DNA from: Gautieria morchelliformis
Taxonomy: Eukaryota > Basidiomycota > Agaricomycetes > Gomphales > Gomphaceae
Length of the DNA stretch: 64,000 nt
Assembly: GCA_015179125.1 (NCBI GenBank)
Contig: WHVA01000488.1
Location: 19,300 to 83,299 of the forward strand
Direction: 5' to 3'
The notes beneath the pieces are model-generated. The model made no database searches. It had not been told where the DNA came from and saw nothing but the letters and a program-made list of their open reading frames with translations. This document shows positions 19,500 through 29,822 of this stretch, in pieces; position 1 is the stretch's first letter; every line of letters begins with the position of its first letter. The translations under genes were made by a program, and so were the position numbers.

Positions 19500-21785
19500 T
19501 GTCAAGATTGGTTTTTAGGCGTTAATATTGTGTATTAGTGAACACAGCGAATGCCTGAATAACTTGTGCGAAGAGGTATGCCGTTTGGTGAATAGAGTGA
19601 ACCAACAAATGTTCAGAAGATAAGAGGGCTACCCGATTGGGGTTTGCCCTATCTACAGTCGTAGCGAAATAGCCCATGGCACTTGACGACGTAACGTGCA
19701 AGGTGTCACGGAAAGGTTGTTTAAGTAGCAACAATCCTTTCCCCAGCGAAGGCGCTCCTTTGGAGCCCTTCGCCGACAGCACAGATAATAGTTCGAAGGT
19801 TAAGGTAATGAAGATGAAGTATGAGAACTCACCAGTGATGCATAAGCCTTCCTCTGGTCGAAGATAGAAATCTAACAGGAGAGGGCTCAAGACGATAGTC
19901 ACAGCGAGGTCAAGTTTTGCACAAGATGGACGTATGATAATTGAACTGGGGAATTGTCATGATGCGTTTATTTCCTATACTCAGATGCCCTGTTCTCCCA
20001 TTTCTCACTCCACCTCTGTGTTCATTCCGATCGCCCTCGCCGTGTTCGGCAACCGATCTTCGCTGTTCACGCCATTTACCATAGCCATGCCGTCAAAGCA
20101 CGATCGACGTCTTTGGACTGACTTGGCAGTCATCGCTGGCCCTATCACCTCCTCTGCTCAACCCTCTTTTGATGATGTTCCTATGATCGGATTGTCATGA
20201 CTTGTGTATTTCCTGCACCTTGTTATCCCCATTTCCCCTTTCGCCACTCCTCCCCCGTGTTCGCTCAGCTTCGCCCTCCACCTCGACCACTCCTGCCCTA
20301 TGTCCTCTCCGTTAGCCCTTCCTCGCATTTCGCTGAACAGCCATTTGCTGCTTGCATCATTCGCCAGCAGGCACACCATCAAATCACGATCGATATCCCT
20401 ACCTGGCATGATGGCTTGTCAGTAGCTCCATCAGCTTCTCGGTCCAACCCCCTTTTGGTGTTCATATGAGCAGGGTGCGTTCATGGGACGTCCTACCCGT
20501 AGGTCATGTGGGATCAACCCAGCAGATGAAGAACCCGTGCAGGGCGGTGTATATGTGGACCCCAAGACATGATTTCCTACATAGGTGCCTTCGCCACCTT
20601 TACTCTCCGTCGTTTCATGTTCGCACTCTTCCCTCACTCTATTGTATGTTTATTCCATCTACTTAGTATCATGACTGCGCACCCCTATCCAACCCTGACT
20701 CACGACGGCCTCTTTCCTATTCGCTGATACCTTACGAGCATTCGATATAAGTAGTTCACATTCGCATGTATATTCTCCAGTTCAATTATCATATGTCGTC
20801 CATCTTGTGCAAACTTGACCTCGCTGTGATCATCGTTTTGAGCCTTCTCCTGGAGATTTCTATCTTCAACCAGAAGAGGACTTAGGCATCACTGGTGAGT
20901 TCTCATACTTCATCTTCGTTACCTTAGCCTTCGAACTATTTTCTATGCTGACGGCGAAGGGCTCTGAAGGAGCACCTTCGCTGGCGAAGGGATTGTCGCT
21001 ACTTAGACAACCCTTCCGTGACACCTTGTACGTTACATCGTCAAGTGCCACGGGCTATTTCGCTACGACTGTAGATAGGGTGAGCTCCGCTTGGGCAGCC
21101 CTCTTATTTTGTGAACATTTATCGGTTCACCTATTCGCCGAACAGCATACCTATTCGCACAAGTTATTCGGGCATTCACTGTGTTCACTAATACACGATA
21201 TTAACGCCTAAAAACCAATCTTGACAGGAATGTACATGCAAATGTAAACTACTTATATCGAATGCTCGTATGTTAACAGCGAATGGGAAAGAGGCCATCA
21301 TGAGTCAGGGTTGGATAGGGGTGCGCAGTCATGATACAAAATAGATGAAATAAACATACAATAGAATGAAAGAGGGGTGCGAACATGAAACGACGGAGAG
21401 GAAAGAGGGTGAAGGAACCTATGTATGAAAACATGCCTTGGGACCTGCATATACACCACCCTGCATGGACTCTTCGTCTGCTGGGTTGATCCCACACGAC
21501 CTACGGGTAGGACATCCTGCGAATGCACCCCGGCCATATGAACACCTAAAGGGGTTGGATTGAGAAGATGATGGGGCCAGTGATGAACCATCATGCCGGG
21601 TAAAGGGTGTCGATCGTGTTTGATGATGTGCCTGCTGGCGAATGATGCAAGCAGTGAATGGTCATTCGGCGAATGGGGCGAAGGGCGAATGAAGCGAACA
21701 TAGAGGAGGAGTGGTCAGGGTGTAGGGCGAACTCAGGCGAAGATGCAGGAGGGATGATGAGAGGGGACAGAGAGACAGGGCGTGC
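19500..21785 (-). mobile_element. LTR A2 (gypsy A family), interrupted by LTR A3, right end not defined
   Basis: It starts TGTCAAGATTGG (the U5 end in minus orientation) at 19500 and matches the LTR at 59075-60106 base by base, with small differences, up to 19954. Similarity resumes after the nested LTR at 21232 and continues to about 21785, where it fades next to the LINE. No matching target duplication was found, so this end is probably truncated. Confidence 0.75.
19955..21226 (+). mobile_element. Solo LTR A3 nested in LTR A2, with a repeated 5' end
   Basis: It runs TGTCATGATG to AATCTTGACA with TSD GGAAT at 19950-19954 and 21227-21231. It lies in opposite orientation to A2 and is the same family, so an A element jumped into an A LTR. 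At 1,272 bp it is about 240 bases longer than its relatives because the 5' start is present twice: tgtcatgatgcgtttatttc at 19955 and tgtcatgacttgtgtatttc at 20197, each followed by a diverged but similar C-rich stretch. Confidence 0.85.
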
Positions 21786-22033
21786 TTTGGACTGGACTGG
21801 GGCAGGGCACGGGAGGGAAAGTGGGTACAAGATGGGAGGCGTGCGAGTGGGAAGACGGTCGGGTGGTCAGGAGGGCAAGCGGGTGGCAAGGCAAACTGGG
21901 TGGTTGTGGGGAGTGTGGCATGTGTTTGTGCTGGGAATGCAGGGTGCGGGGCTGGCGTGCGGGGCGAGCTGACCTGTGTGAGAAAAGGGAAGGGGGAGGG
22001 GGATGTGGTCAGTATCATACACGGCAGGGAACA

Positions 22034-24029
22034 CTAACTAAAGTGATTGAGAGGAGGAGTGGTAAGGGGAAGGAGGGGGAAAGGTGGGGGGGGAGAGGGT
22101 GAGGAAGTGGGGGCGGGGGGTGACTGTGGGTGGAAACATTTCGTCGTGCTCGCATAATCGAGCATGTAGTCCACACATGCAGTGTCAGAGGGTAACTTGT
22201 GTATGTTGAGCGCATCTCTTCTTAGGACATTTAGCATCGGCTGACGGTGACGAGCATGCGCTGTACATGTTAGTATAAAGTGGCGAACGGTTTCCTCCTG
22301 TTGGTTGCAACATGGGCAAATTGGGATGTCGCTGGACCCTATTCTGTGCAAGTGGCGCTTGAGCTGGGTGTGGCCTGTTCGAAGCTGTATGAGTAGGCTG
22401 GATTCCCGCCATGGGAGTTGACATGCTATCTTGTGATAGCTGTCCGATGGGGTGATAGGGTCGATCACATGGAATCGCTGATACCTTGGGGATTTGGAGA
22501 AGAGGAATTTCGCTGTCCATTGGATGTGCTTGTTGTGCGCCATCTTGAGGGCAGATTTGCTGCTAGGAAGGGGCTTGCGCAGTTTTCTGGGGAGGGTTCG
22601 AGGTGAGCTGCTTTGTCCCTTCGCTGCTTCTTTGGCCAGCTCGTCGGCCTTTTCATTTCCCTCAACTCCTCTGTGCCCTGGCACCCATCTTACCTTGAAG
22701 GGTACACCTTGATGTTGTTCTGCTAGCTGTGACATCTGTTTTAGGGAGTAATCGACCAAGTGCTGTCCTGGGCCGCTCCTACGGCCAGCGAGCACCTTGA
22801 TTGCTGCCTGATTATCTACGGCGATGGTCGCTCCATCCAAAAAGTCATGCTTCTTCAACATAGTGGTGGCTAAGATCATTCCAACGATCTCCGCTTCGTA
22901 TACTGTATGAGTCTGGTCAGTGCCTAGATGGTATTGCATGACTTCCCTTTGTGTGCCATTGATGTAAAGCATGGCTGCTGCTCCTATACCCCCTTCATAC
23001 GCTGAGCCATCTGCGTAAATATGGCTGGTGGATGAGTCCATTCTATTGTGAATGATTGCCTCCTTCTCATCTTTTGCAATCTTTGTGCGCTCAGGTATTT
23101 CCCACGTCGGCCCGTGCCTTATCGCGTGCACTATCTCAACTGACCCTGCTGTCAGGCTGTGGGCCTGCATAAGTTCATGTAGAGGGGAGTGGTGCCGTCC
23201 TGTTTGCTGTGACACCTTGTGCATGCGCATGTGAAGCGGATGTGTGGATGGGAGCGACAGCATCCACAAGGCAGCGTTGTATGTGTGCCTATCAAGCGCT
23301 AGCTGAATAGGTAGTAAGTCAGCATGCGCTTCAAGCAGGTCCATAGGTGTGGAGCGCAGTTCCCCTGCTATGTATATGGTTGCCTATAAGGGCAACCTAG
23401 GCAGACGCTCTACACTCAAGCAGCGAACTGGCGAAGGGGGATCCAAAGTAAGATAGAGAACTACATACAGGACATAGACATACCTGGCAAAGGGGGATCC
23501 AAGGAGAAAACTCTAAGGAACCCCTTCACCACCTAACTATAACTCAGGCATGCTAGCCCAATCACCGAATGCCTGAGTTACATAAGCAATCGTACCGGCG
23601 ATAACAGGGCTGGACAGATAAGGGAGGAATGATGTCGGAAGGGGCCGAAACAGGAAGGGAAATAAACGGAACACAAGACAGAAGGATGCTAAAGGCTAGG
23701 AGAAGCTCAGGGGCCACCAACAACACGCTGCGATCATGCACAGTGCGATAAAGCATGCGATAATGCGCAGTGTGTGATTGGTGTTCCCCTGACACTGCCG
23801 CTCATTGAACTCTAGTTAGCTTTGCCGCAAATCCAACCATTCCTCGGGCTTTCTTGGCCCTGCCGTCCCTGCGCACTGGCGTGTACCACAGATCTGCTGC
23901 ATAAAACATCTTGGGGATGGCGATGCTCAGATACAACTTCCTCATGTTGCGGTAAGACATTCCTTTCGTCGGCTTTGCCAGCCGTCTGAATTGCAAAACC
24001 CAGTCTGTCCCTTTAGCTACCGCGTACAC
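22034..24029 (-). pseudogene. LINE RT C-terminus plus RNase H, broken
   Basis: The RNase H catalytic residues are readable: YADGSAYEGGIGAAA (first Asp), TVYEAEIVGM (Glu), VDNQAA (Asp) and VPGHRGVEGNEKAD (His and last Asp). The upstream part ends LTRVQ then TGA (23802-23804), where relatives have an arginine codon; a CGA to TGA change is likely. The frame continues beyond it as far as LTR D1. RNase H degrades the RNA strand during LINE reverse transcription. The nonsense codon, 5' truncation and LTR insertion make it non-functional. Confidence 0.8.
23385..23794 (-). mobile_element. Solo LTR D1 in the LINE
   Basis: 410 bp, TATAAGGGCAACC to GTTCCCCTGACA on the plus strand, flanked by ttgcc (23380-23384) and ctgcc (23795-23799), a target duplication with one mismatch. 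Its layout matches LTR C, with two copies of a ggggga-tccaaag word and the same ends, so D is a distant sister of the C family. By comparison with C the element orientation is minus. Confidence 0.8.
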
Positions 24030-24209
24030 CGCATGATCACACGTTTACATTTACATTCTGTGAAACCCATATATATTCTTAACCCTGTATACAATATTAC
24101 AAGAGAATTAACAATGATTTATACTGTGTAGCCATCACACTTTGTTCGGCACTCCTGCACTGACACAAGAACAGAACACAACACATAAGTGCTTATAGAT
24201 TTCGCACCC

Positions 24210-26832
24210 TCAATATTCCTCCGGGGACAAGTCCACCGTCGTCTCTTTGAAAAATCTTTCACGCATGTTGAGGAGTAGGCGACTTCCCAGTACACAGGGC
24301 ATGGCACAGGCCAAGCTGTGGAACATGGTGTCGTCTGGATTTCAATTCAGACTCTGATTGGGTTGCGACTCGCCTTGGAAGAATATCAGCACTGAGATGT
24401 CGTCTGGTGGACAAAGCCCAAATACAGCAGTTTGCCACGAGAGTCATGACCATGCTGATAAACTTGGTAAGCACAGGACATATGACAGCATTCAAAGCCT
24501 TACGCCAGATAATATACTAAGCTTTATGTAACATCAGCTAGAATTAATCGAGGGGAGTACAACGGTCCAAACCTGTCTCTAATGATCAAATGCAATAGCT
24601 TGGCGCTTCGGCCGCTCTTGTATATCCCCCAGCCTTTTCTCAACATGAGAAACATGAGAAATGTTTCGAAGAGAATCGCAGGGATCCAACTGATAAAGGC
24701 CCGTGATGACAGTGTATAGTTTGGACAGCCCGTCGAGCTTGTCACAATTATATGAGGAGAGCCTGGGATAGTGTGAGTACTTTCCAAGGTGTCCAACATG
24801 GGCCACATTCTCACTCTGGGCTCCCTGCAGCGTCGGAGCCGAAAGTACAACAGCGATGATTACTTCCACCAGTAACAGCGCGACCATTAAGATTAGCAGT
24901 TTTTTATTACAATCATAAACTGCGTGTATCTAAAACGACAAGTGTGAGACTGTTAACACTTTAGAATAGGGGAGAGAAAGAAGCACACACTCTCATTATG
25001 AGGATGACTAGATTCCAAGTCAATCAGTCATATATACCATTAATCGTAGAGCTGCTACACCTTCTGCGGTAATGATGGAAACGAGCGTTCTAGGACAAAT
25101 TAGTCCATTAGTATGATAATTGTGAGAAATAAAAAGTAGACTCGAGACTGGCTATGTCAGTCAGGAGGGTCGAGGGTGCCCATGATTTGAAGATGTTCAG
25201 ACCTACGATGTGATCTGCCACCATATGTAATTTTGACAACTTATGTTACAAACGCAGCATTAGAATAGCGACACAACACGCTGAACTACTGATACATACG
25301 ACTACGGAAATTCGGTGAACTCTGGTAAGGACATTGTAATATGAACGTACCTGGAGTGACAGGGAACTTGACACAAATCCTGAGTTAGAGTGAATGTATA
25401 GATTGTTAGCTTAGAAATCAGAGATAGAGGACGCTCTAATAGGGCACCTTTACATAATCTACTTTAGCCTAATATTTTGAGCTCAATAGATGTTCACACA
25501 GTCACTTTTTCACAACTTTGCATCCTACAATCCATGTAGATAACCTCTAGAAATGAGTCCTAGGAAATGGAATATTATTTGAATAAAAATTGAGCTGTAT
25601 ATAGACAAAAAACTTGAATTTTACAAAAGTGCAGGAAATCACTTGTATGATGCCAGGACATGCTCAGAAATTTTTTTGGAAAGGACAACAAAAGACATTT
25701 GGCTGCTTATGTAATCAATCACGTGACCTCAGCGGAGCGTGAAATTTGAACAAAAGTTGGCTGAACCAACCACATCTCTATACTTAGAGCATCCAGCACG
25801 GGCTGGAAGTCTAAAGCATGATTAGCATGCCTCAAAAACCTGAGAAAAGGTGCCCTGAATGACTTTTATCCAAAATTTCATTGTGAGCTCAACTTTATTG
25901 AGCAATACTGGGGTGCAGTCAAGTTCTGATACAGGTCAAGTGCACAAACAACAGATATGGATGCCATTGAGTGCAATGTGATTGCTTGCCTTGATGATAT
26001 CCCATTGATACAAATTCAGTGGTCAGTATATGGATTACCCATTGTTTTTTTTTTTTTTTTCTTTTTTTTGGAGTAGCCATGCAAATCAATCTGCAAGATT
26101 CATTTCAGCGTGCTTTCTGGCTCAATGGCTGCCTGGGCAAACCAAAACCGAAGGTATCATAGACACCAGACTTTACCCCCTTGGATGGCTGAGAAAGCAA
26201 AGGCTGCCTATGCATATCACTTCATTATTGATCTGGAGGTACTTAATAGATTACAATACATGGACTATGAGTGGGGAGGCATCCTTGATGTGAAATCTGA
26301 TGAGTAGTTTTTTTTTTCAAACTCGACTTCAGGATTTTGGCCACTTTTAGGGTTAGGGTTAGAGATTACATAAGGGTGCCCTATTAGAGCGTCCTCTATT
26401 TTAGAAAAATACCGAATACAAGGGAAAGAAGCGCCGATAGACCAAAGTAGCAATTCTAGAAAGCACACCGTCAATATTGACATGTGATTTGCTAAGTATA
26501 CTTGCAAACAGGAATATGGCCTTTCCGAAACCCCAGGTGCGCATCCATACAAACTCAACCTGTTGACAAAATATCTAAGATGTTCAGTCACTCAAGGAAA
26601 AACGTGCCTCCATATCAAATGTAATGGCTATTGGGCTGGTGTTAGATGTCAAATGGCTTGGACCACAGTGGCGGGAAAAATCACCATAGTCATACACTAA
26701 CATGGCCAGCGCTGAGACTGCGGCATACCTCGCAGGGGCATCTGTAGTCAAGAGTAGTCAGGACATCAGAAAGCTGACCCTGATTTGTATTAGCGTACAG
26801 ACGGTGATGACAGTTTCAGGATCAGTGTTCAT
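24210..26832 (-). pseudogene. DUF6533-type seven-helix membrane protein gene carrying a DNA transposon
   Basis: Start ATG 26832 (MNTDPETVITVCTLIQIR), then an intron ending ctacag, then DAPARYAAVSALAMLVYDY, then an intron, then VEFVWMRTWGFGKAIFLF. This is the usual opening of Agaricomycete DUF6533 membrane proteins. Transposon 25427-26396 follows. The gene resumes with TLVSIITAEGVAALRLM (about 25100), then after an intron IHAVYDCNKKLLILMVALLL (about 24930), then FISWIPAILFETFLMFLMLR (about 24700), VANCCIWAL, ACAMPCVLGSRLLLNMRERF and the stop at 24210-24212. The function of the family is unknown; it is an integral membrane protein. A TATA-like ttatactttatg lies ~70 bases upstream. If the transposon sits wholly in an intron the gene could still work. 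The exon expected around it was not recovered, so pseudogene is the cautious call. Confidence 0.72.
25427..26396 (+). mobile_element. 970-bp TA-flanked DNA transposon with transposase C-terminal remnant
   Basis: Terminal inverted repeats start GAGGACGCTCTAATAGGGCA at both ends, 22 bases perfect and then imperfect to about 36. Each end is flanked by TA (25425-25426 and 26397-26398), the Tc1/mariner signature. Inside on the plus strand (about 25860-26260) is the end of a DDE transposase: a [18 protein letters not shown] block containing the catalytic Glu, then NQSARFISACF, broken by stops and a poly-T run (26045-26070). The element is an internally deleted, non-autonomous copy. Confidence 0.85.
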
Positions 26833-27382
26833 TCGAGATGTCAGAGGAAGCGGGAGGTGGGTTGTGATGTTTCCAAGTTGGAGGAGCGATAGGTCCTACA
26901 TAAAGTATAAGTACATCTGCGCCTGTGTTTACTATGCCTGTCGCTTCTGAATGATTTTCCGATCCACCTACCATCAGCTACAACTGAGATGAGTTACATG
27001 CGTCGACCGGGCCGGCATCCGGCGCTGCAACTTTTTTTTTTGGAGCGACCTCGAGAGGACATATTCATAGCTCACAGTAGCACCCTAGCATTACTTACCC
27101 GACTGTTTCATGGGCTTCTGGCTTGTGGTCTTTAACAGCTTGCCGCTGAAAGGGGCTCCATCAGTGAGGTGTATCACATTGGTGACGCTGACGGCTATGC
27201 TTATAACCGGACAGTGATATTCCAGGTATCAATCACCTGAGTCTCCTGCCTGCGCTTTGACCCGCCCATATCTCTGTTGGAGTTAAGAAGGACACCAGGA
27301 ACCAGCACCCTTTACATAAGCGAGCAGGAGTAGCAGCTGCCTTCTGAAATCCTCAATTCCACCACATACATTACACCCGTTT
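26833..27382. other. Intergenic DNA between the DUF6533 gene and a MITE
   Basis: It holds the presumed promoter of the DUF6533 gene (cataaagtataag at about 26898). No open frame of interest, RNA gene or repeat was recognised in the rest, apart from short homopolymers (t-run near 27032). Confidence 0.3.
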
Positions 27383-27964
27383 CACTGGAGACATGGCAAA
27401 ATTTCCTGACTTTGGAAATCTACCGGAAATCCTAAGGATATTCCACATTTCTTCAAAATTTCCCAGTTTAGGAAATTGGATGAAAATTTCTGTAATGAAA
27501 CTAAATTTTTATTAAACTTTCCTCAGTTTTGGAAATTCTATGAAAATGTTGGTTTCCTAAACATTTGACAGGGAAACCTTGTGGAAATCGGTGTTTCTAT
27601 AGAATTTCCTAACTGGGGAAATTTTACTAAAACTTTAGTTTCATGAAAGAGGAAATTCAATGTTTCCTGAGTATTTCTTGAATATTTGTTGGTGCTAATT
27701 TTGCAATTTCTGCAGGATTTCCAGGAGCCAAAAAACTCTGACAAAACATTTACAGATGAAATTCAATGTTTCCTGAGAGTTTCTTGAAGATTTTGAGGTG
27801 ATAATCTTACAATTTTTGAAGGATTTCCTGAAGTCAAAAAAACTCTGATAAAACATTAAATTTTCATCCAATTTCCTGAACTGGGAAATTTTGAAGAAAT
27901 GTAGAATATCCTTAGGATTTCCAGTAGATTTCTAAAGTCAGGAAATTTAGCCATGTCTCCAGTG
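27383..27964. mobile_element. AT-rich MITE with long terminal inverted repeats, TTT target duplication
   Basis: Inverted repeats of about 110 bases begin CACTGGAGACATGGC at the left and end CCATGTCTCCAGTG at the right. TTT flanks both ends (27380-27382, 27965-27967). The paralogous segment at 37560-37575 reads gtactgcaaacggg without the element and with a single AAA, so the TTT is a true 3-base duplication. The interior repeats gaaattt-type words and encodes nothing. It shares its terminal words with the MITE at 41563-47539. Confidence 0.85.
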
Positions 27965-28079
27965 TTTGCAGTACCTAAGGCGCGTGTCGGATTTGCTTCC
28001 GTTTTAGCACACAAACCTTGAACAATGATATCTTGCTTGATATCACTCCGATTCGCTTGAAATTTCATATCTGAAGCTA

Positions 28080-28412
28080 CTGTAGCCGCACGACCGATGG
28101 CTCAATAAGGCGTCATGGCGCCATTTGAGCCGAGCCATTTTGGGTGCTTGTAATGCGTCATGGTAAGATATATAGGGTGTACTTATTAGCTGCTTTACAG
28201 TGGCTTTTATGTGATGCTCCATCCAGAACAAATTGCTGTAAAGCTGATTAGGTTGTCTTTTGTACATCCCCTTGCCTCCCGGCCCATCTTTGGCCTCGGT
28301 CTATCTGAGCCATTTTGGGTGTGTCACGCATCACATGGACCCTTGAGCCATTGTCTCGGTGGAAGTTCCGTATCACGCAAAATATCGTTGAGCATTGGTC
28401 GTGCGGCTACAG
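28080..28412. mobile_element. TA-MITE copy 1
   Basis: 333 bp, starting CTGTAGCCGCACGACC and ending GGTCGTGCGGCTACAG, with TA on each side (28078-28079, 28413-28414). The empty site in the duplicate (37451-37462) has a single TA (ctgaagctatgtggacc when reversed). A second copy sits at 39083-39453. It encodes no protein. TIR style and TA duplication point to the Tc1/mariner superfamily. Confidence 0.88.
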
Positions 28413-28420
28413 TATGTGGA

Positions 28421-28855
28421 TAGTGTTTTCCCGGCCTGGCTTGGGCTCAAAAGCCCCGGTCATGGCTCGGCCTGAGACGGCTTGGGCTTCACAAAAACCA
28501 GGCCGAGCTTTTCTTTCAGGCTCAGGCCCAGCTCCAGCTTGGCTTGGCTTTAGCCCCAGCTCGCTGGAGCATGGCTGCAGGGTGAAAAACACCCTTTTCG
28601 TCCCTCATTTGAATGTTAAGCACCTTATCTAAGTTTCCCATGCGTGGTGCTGGCGCGCTGTGCCTGTGTGCTGTCGAGCATCTTAGGGTGGCTTCACCCA
28701 TACCATCTAGGTGCTCAAGAGCCGCGGCTTCACGGCTCAGCTCAGGCTTGTCAAATCCTGAGCTGGGCTTTTTGGGATGGCCTGGAGACGGCTACGGCCT
28801 GTCAGGGCTCAGCTCCGGCTTTGTCGTGGCCTAAGCCGCGCCTGGGAAAACACTA
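28421..28855. mobile_element. hAT-like MITE with 8-bp target duplication
   Basis: 435 bp with ends TAGTGTTTTCCC and GGGAAAACACTA. The 8-base duplication tatgtgga is at 28413-28420 and 28856-28863, and the same 8 bases occur once in the empty paralogous site near 37451-37458. Eight-base duplications and short TIRs are typical of hAT elements. The interior is rich in gctcggc/ggctcagg words. It inserted after TA-MITE copy 1, whose right-hand TA lies inside its target. Confidence 0.85.
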
Positions 28856-29131
28856 TATGTGGACCATAGCTAGGGCATAGAACTAAAAAATCCAAATAAA
28901 ACAAGCATATTTTATTTTGCATTTTGGGTGCTGAGGGGGGAACAATGTCAGGCTTAGCTTACTGTATGTAGTTCAATGCAGGTTTTAATTTTGTTTGCTA
29001 CTTTGTACTAATGGTGAGAACCCACTACAGGAGAATCTCCAGAAGAGGGTGTCGTAGGATTGGAGAGGAAGGGCTTAGCTTCTTCTGACATTGGATCAAT
29101 GAGATCTGGCAGTAGGCATTCATTCTCGATG

Positions 29132-29822
29132 TCAGGTTTCCTCCTGTGTAGCATAAGCCCCGAAAATCTGAGGGATCATATAACATGGAACATATGCATC
29201 ATCAAAGTTCGTAATAGCATCTTTGATCCCTTCCACACCAAGTGCCAATGCACCATAAGGCAACTTCACCGATCCTGACACATTCTTGAGCTTGGAAACC
29301 ACGGGGGCGCATGCGTATGTGGCGGGGTGAGGGGCGCAGAGGTGTTGGGGTGGGCGAGCTGGTGTAGGAGGATGGGGTGGTGGGGGAGCGGGCGGCGGCG
29401 GGTGCAGGTGTGGGTGCAGTTGCAGGTGCAGGGACAGGTATGGGTGCAGGTGCGGGTGCAAGTGTGGGTGCGGGTGCAAGGATGGGTTGGGCGACAACAT
29501 GAAGGACGCAGGGGCACACGCGTATACGGTGGGGTGAGGGGCACGGAGGTGCTGGGGTGGGTGAGCTGGTGTAGGAGGACAGGGTGGTGGGGGAGCGGGT
29601 GGGGGCAGGTGTGGGTGCTGGTGGAGCATCATATGGGGGCAGTGGGGATGTGCGGGGCGTGGTCGACATGGCGGTGGTGGGAGTGGCGTGTGGGGTGCGG
29701 CGGGCATGCTGCTGCGGGGGTGATTGCAGCACGGATGACACGGAGCTCATCGTGAGGAGACTGGGCATACGGTTAGCAGGGTGTGGGGGCGTCGACACAC
29801 CTTGACACCCGGGGGACTCCAC
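29132..29822 (-). CDS. Low-complexity Pro/His-rich ORF of unknown origin (copy 1)
   Basis: An open frame composed of repeats of PAPTPAP and SPTTPSSYTSSP-like units, with a period of roughly 150 bases (each unit ends near a HAPP/RVCPCVLHV-like segment), then a unique tail SGSVKLPYGALALG. Three frames are open because of the repeats, so which is used is unclear. The same tail occurs in copy 2 at 37040-37182 with few changes, which favours the frame that contains it. No known domain was recognised. Lineage-specific mobile-element ORF and minisatellite artefact are both possible. Confidence 0.3.

Larger units (their letters stand above)
21786..24035 (-). mobile_element. 5'-truncated LINE (non-LTR retrotransposon) with RNase H
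   Basis: Minus-strand coding remains of a Tad1-like LINE. 24029-23802 encodes the end of the RT region (AVAKGTDWVLQFRRLAKPTK, MFYAADLWYTPVRR). After solo LTR D1 the frame continues from about 23379 (DLLEAHADLLPIQLALDRH) to 22034 with a ribonuclease H domain and a C-terminal CPCCNQQEETVRHFILTC zinc motif. ORF1, the endonuclease and most of the RT are missing, as expected from incomplete reverse transcription. 21786-22033 is presumably its 3' untranslated part; no poly-A or tandem tail was recognised. Confidence 0.82.
27968..29600 (-). repeat. Copy 1 of an inverted duplicated segment (partner about 36600-37575)
   Basis: Minus-strand reading matches the plus strand of 36600-37575: a proline/histidine low-complexity coding stretch, the tail AKLPYGALALG..EGIKDAIT-like, the 3' stretch with cattgttccccc, the ctatgccctagctatggtcc region and the attgttcgaggtttg region. 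Copy 1 has gained three small DNA elements (27383-27964, 28080-28412, 28421-28855) absent from copy 2. The source of the segment is unknown, probably a mobile element. Confidence 0.75.

Noticed and set aside
26349..26362. Telomere-like ttagggttaggg
   Set aside because: Only about two units, inside the terminal part of a DNA transposon; not a telomere or a clear interstitial array.
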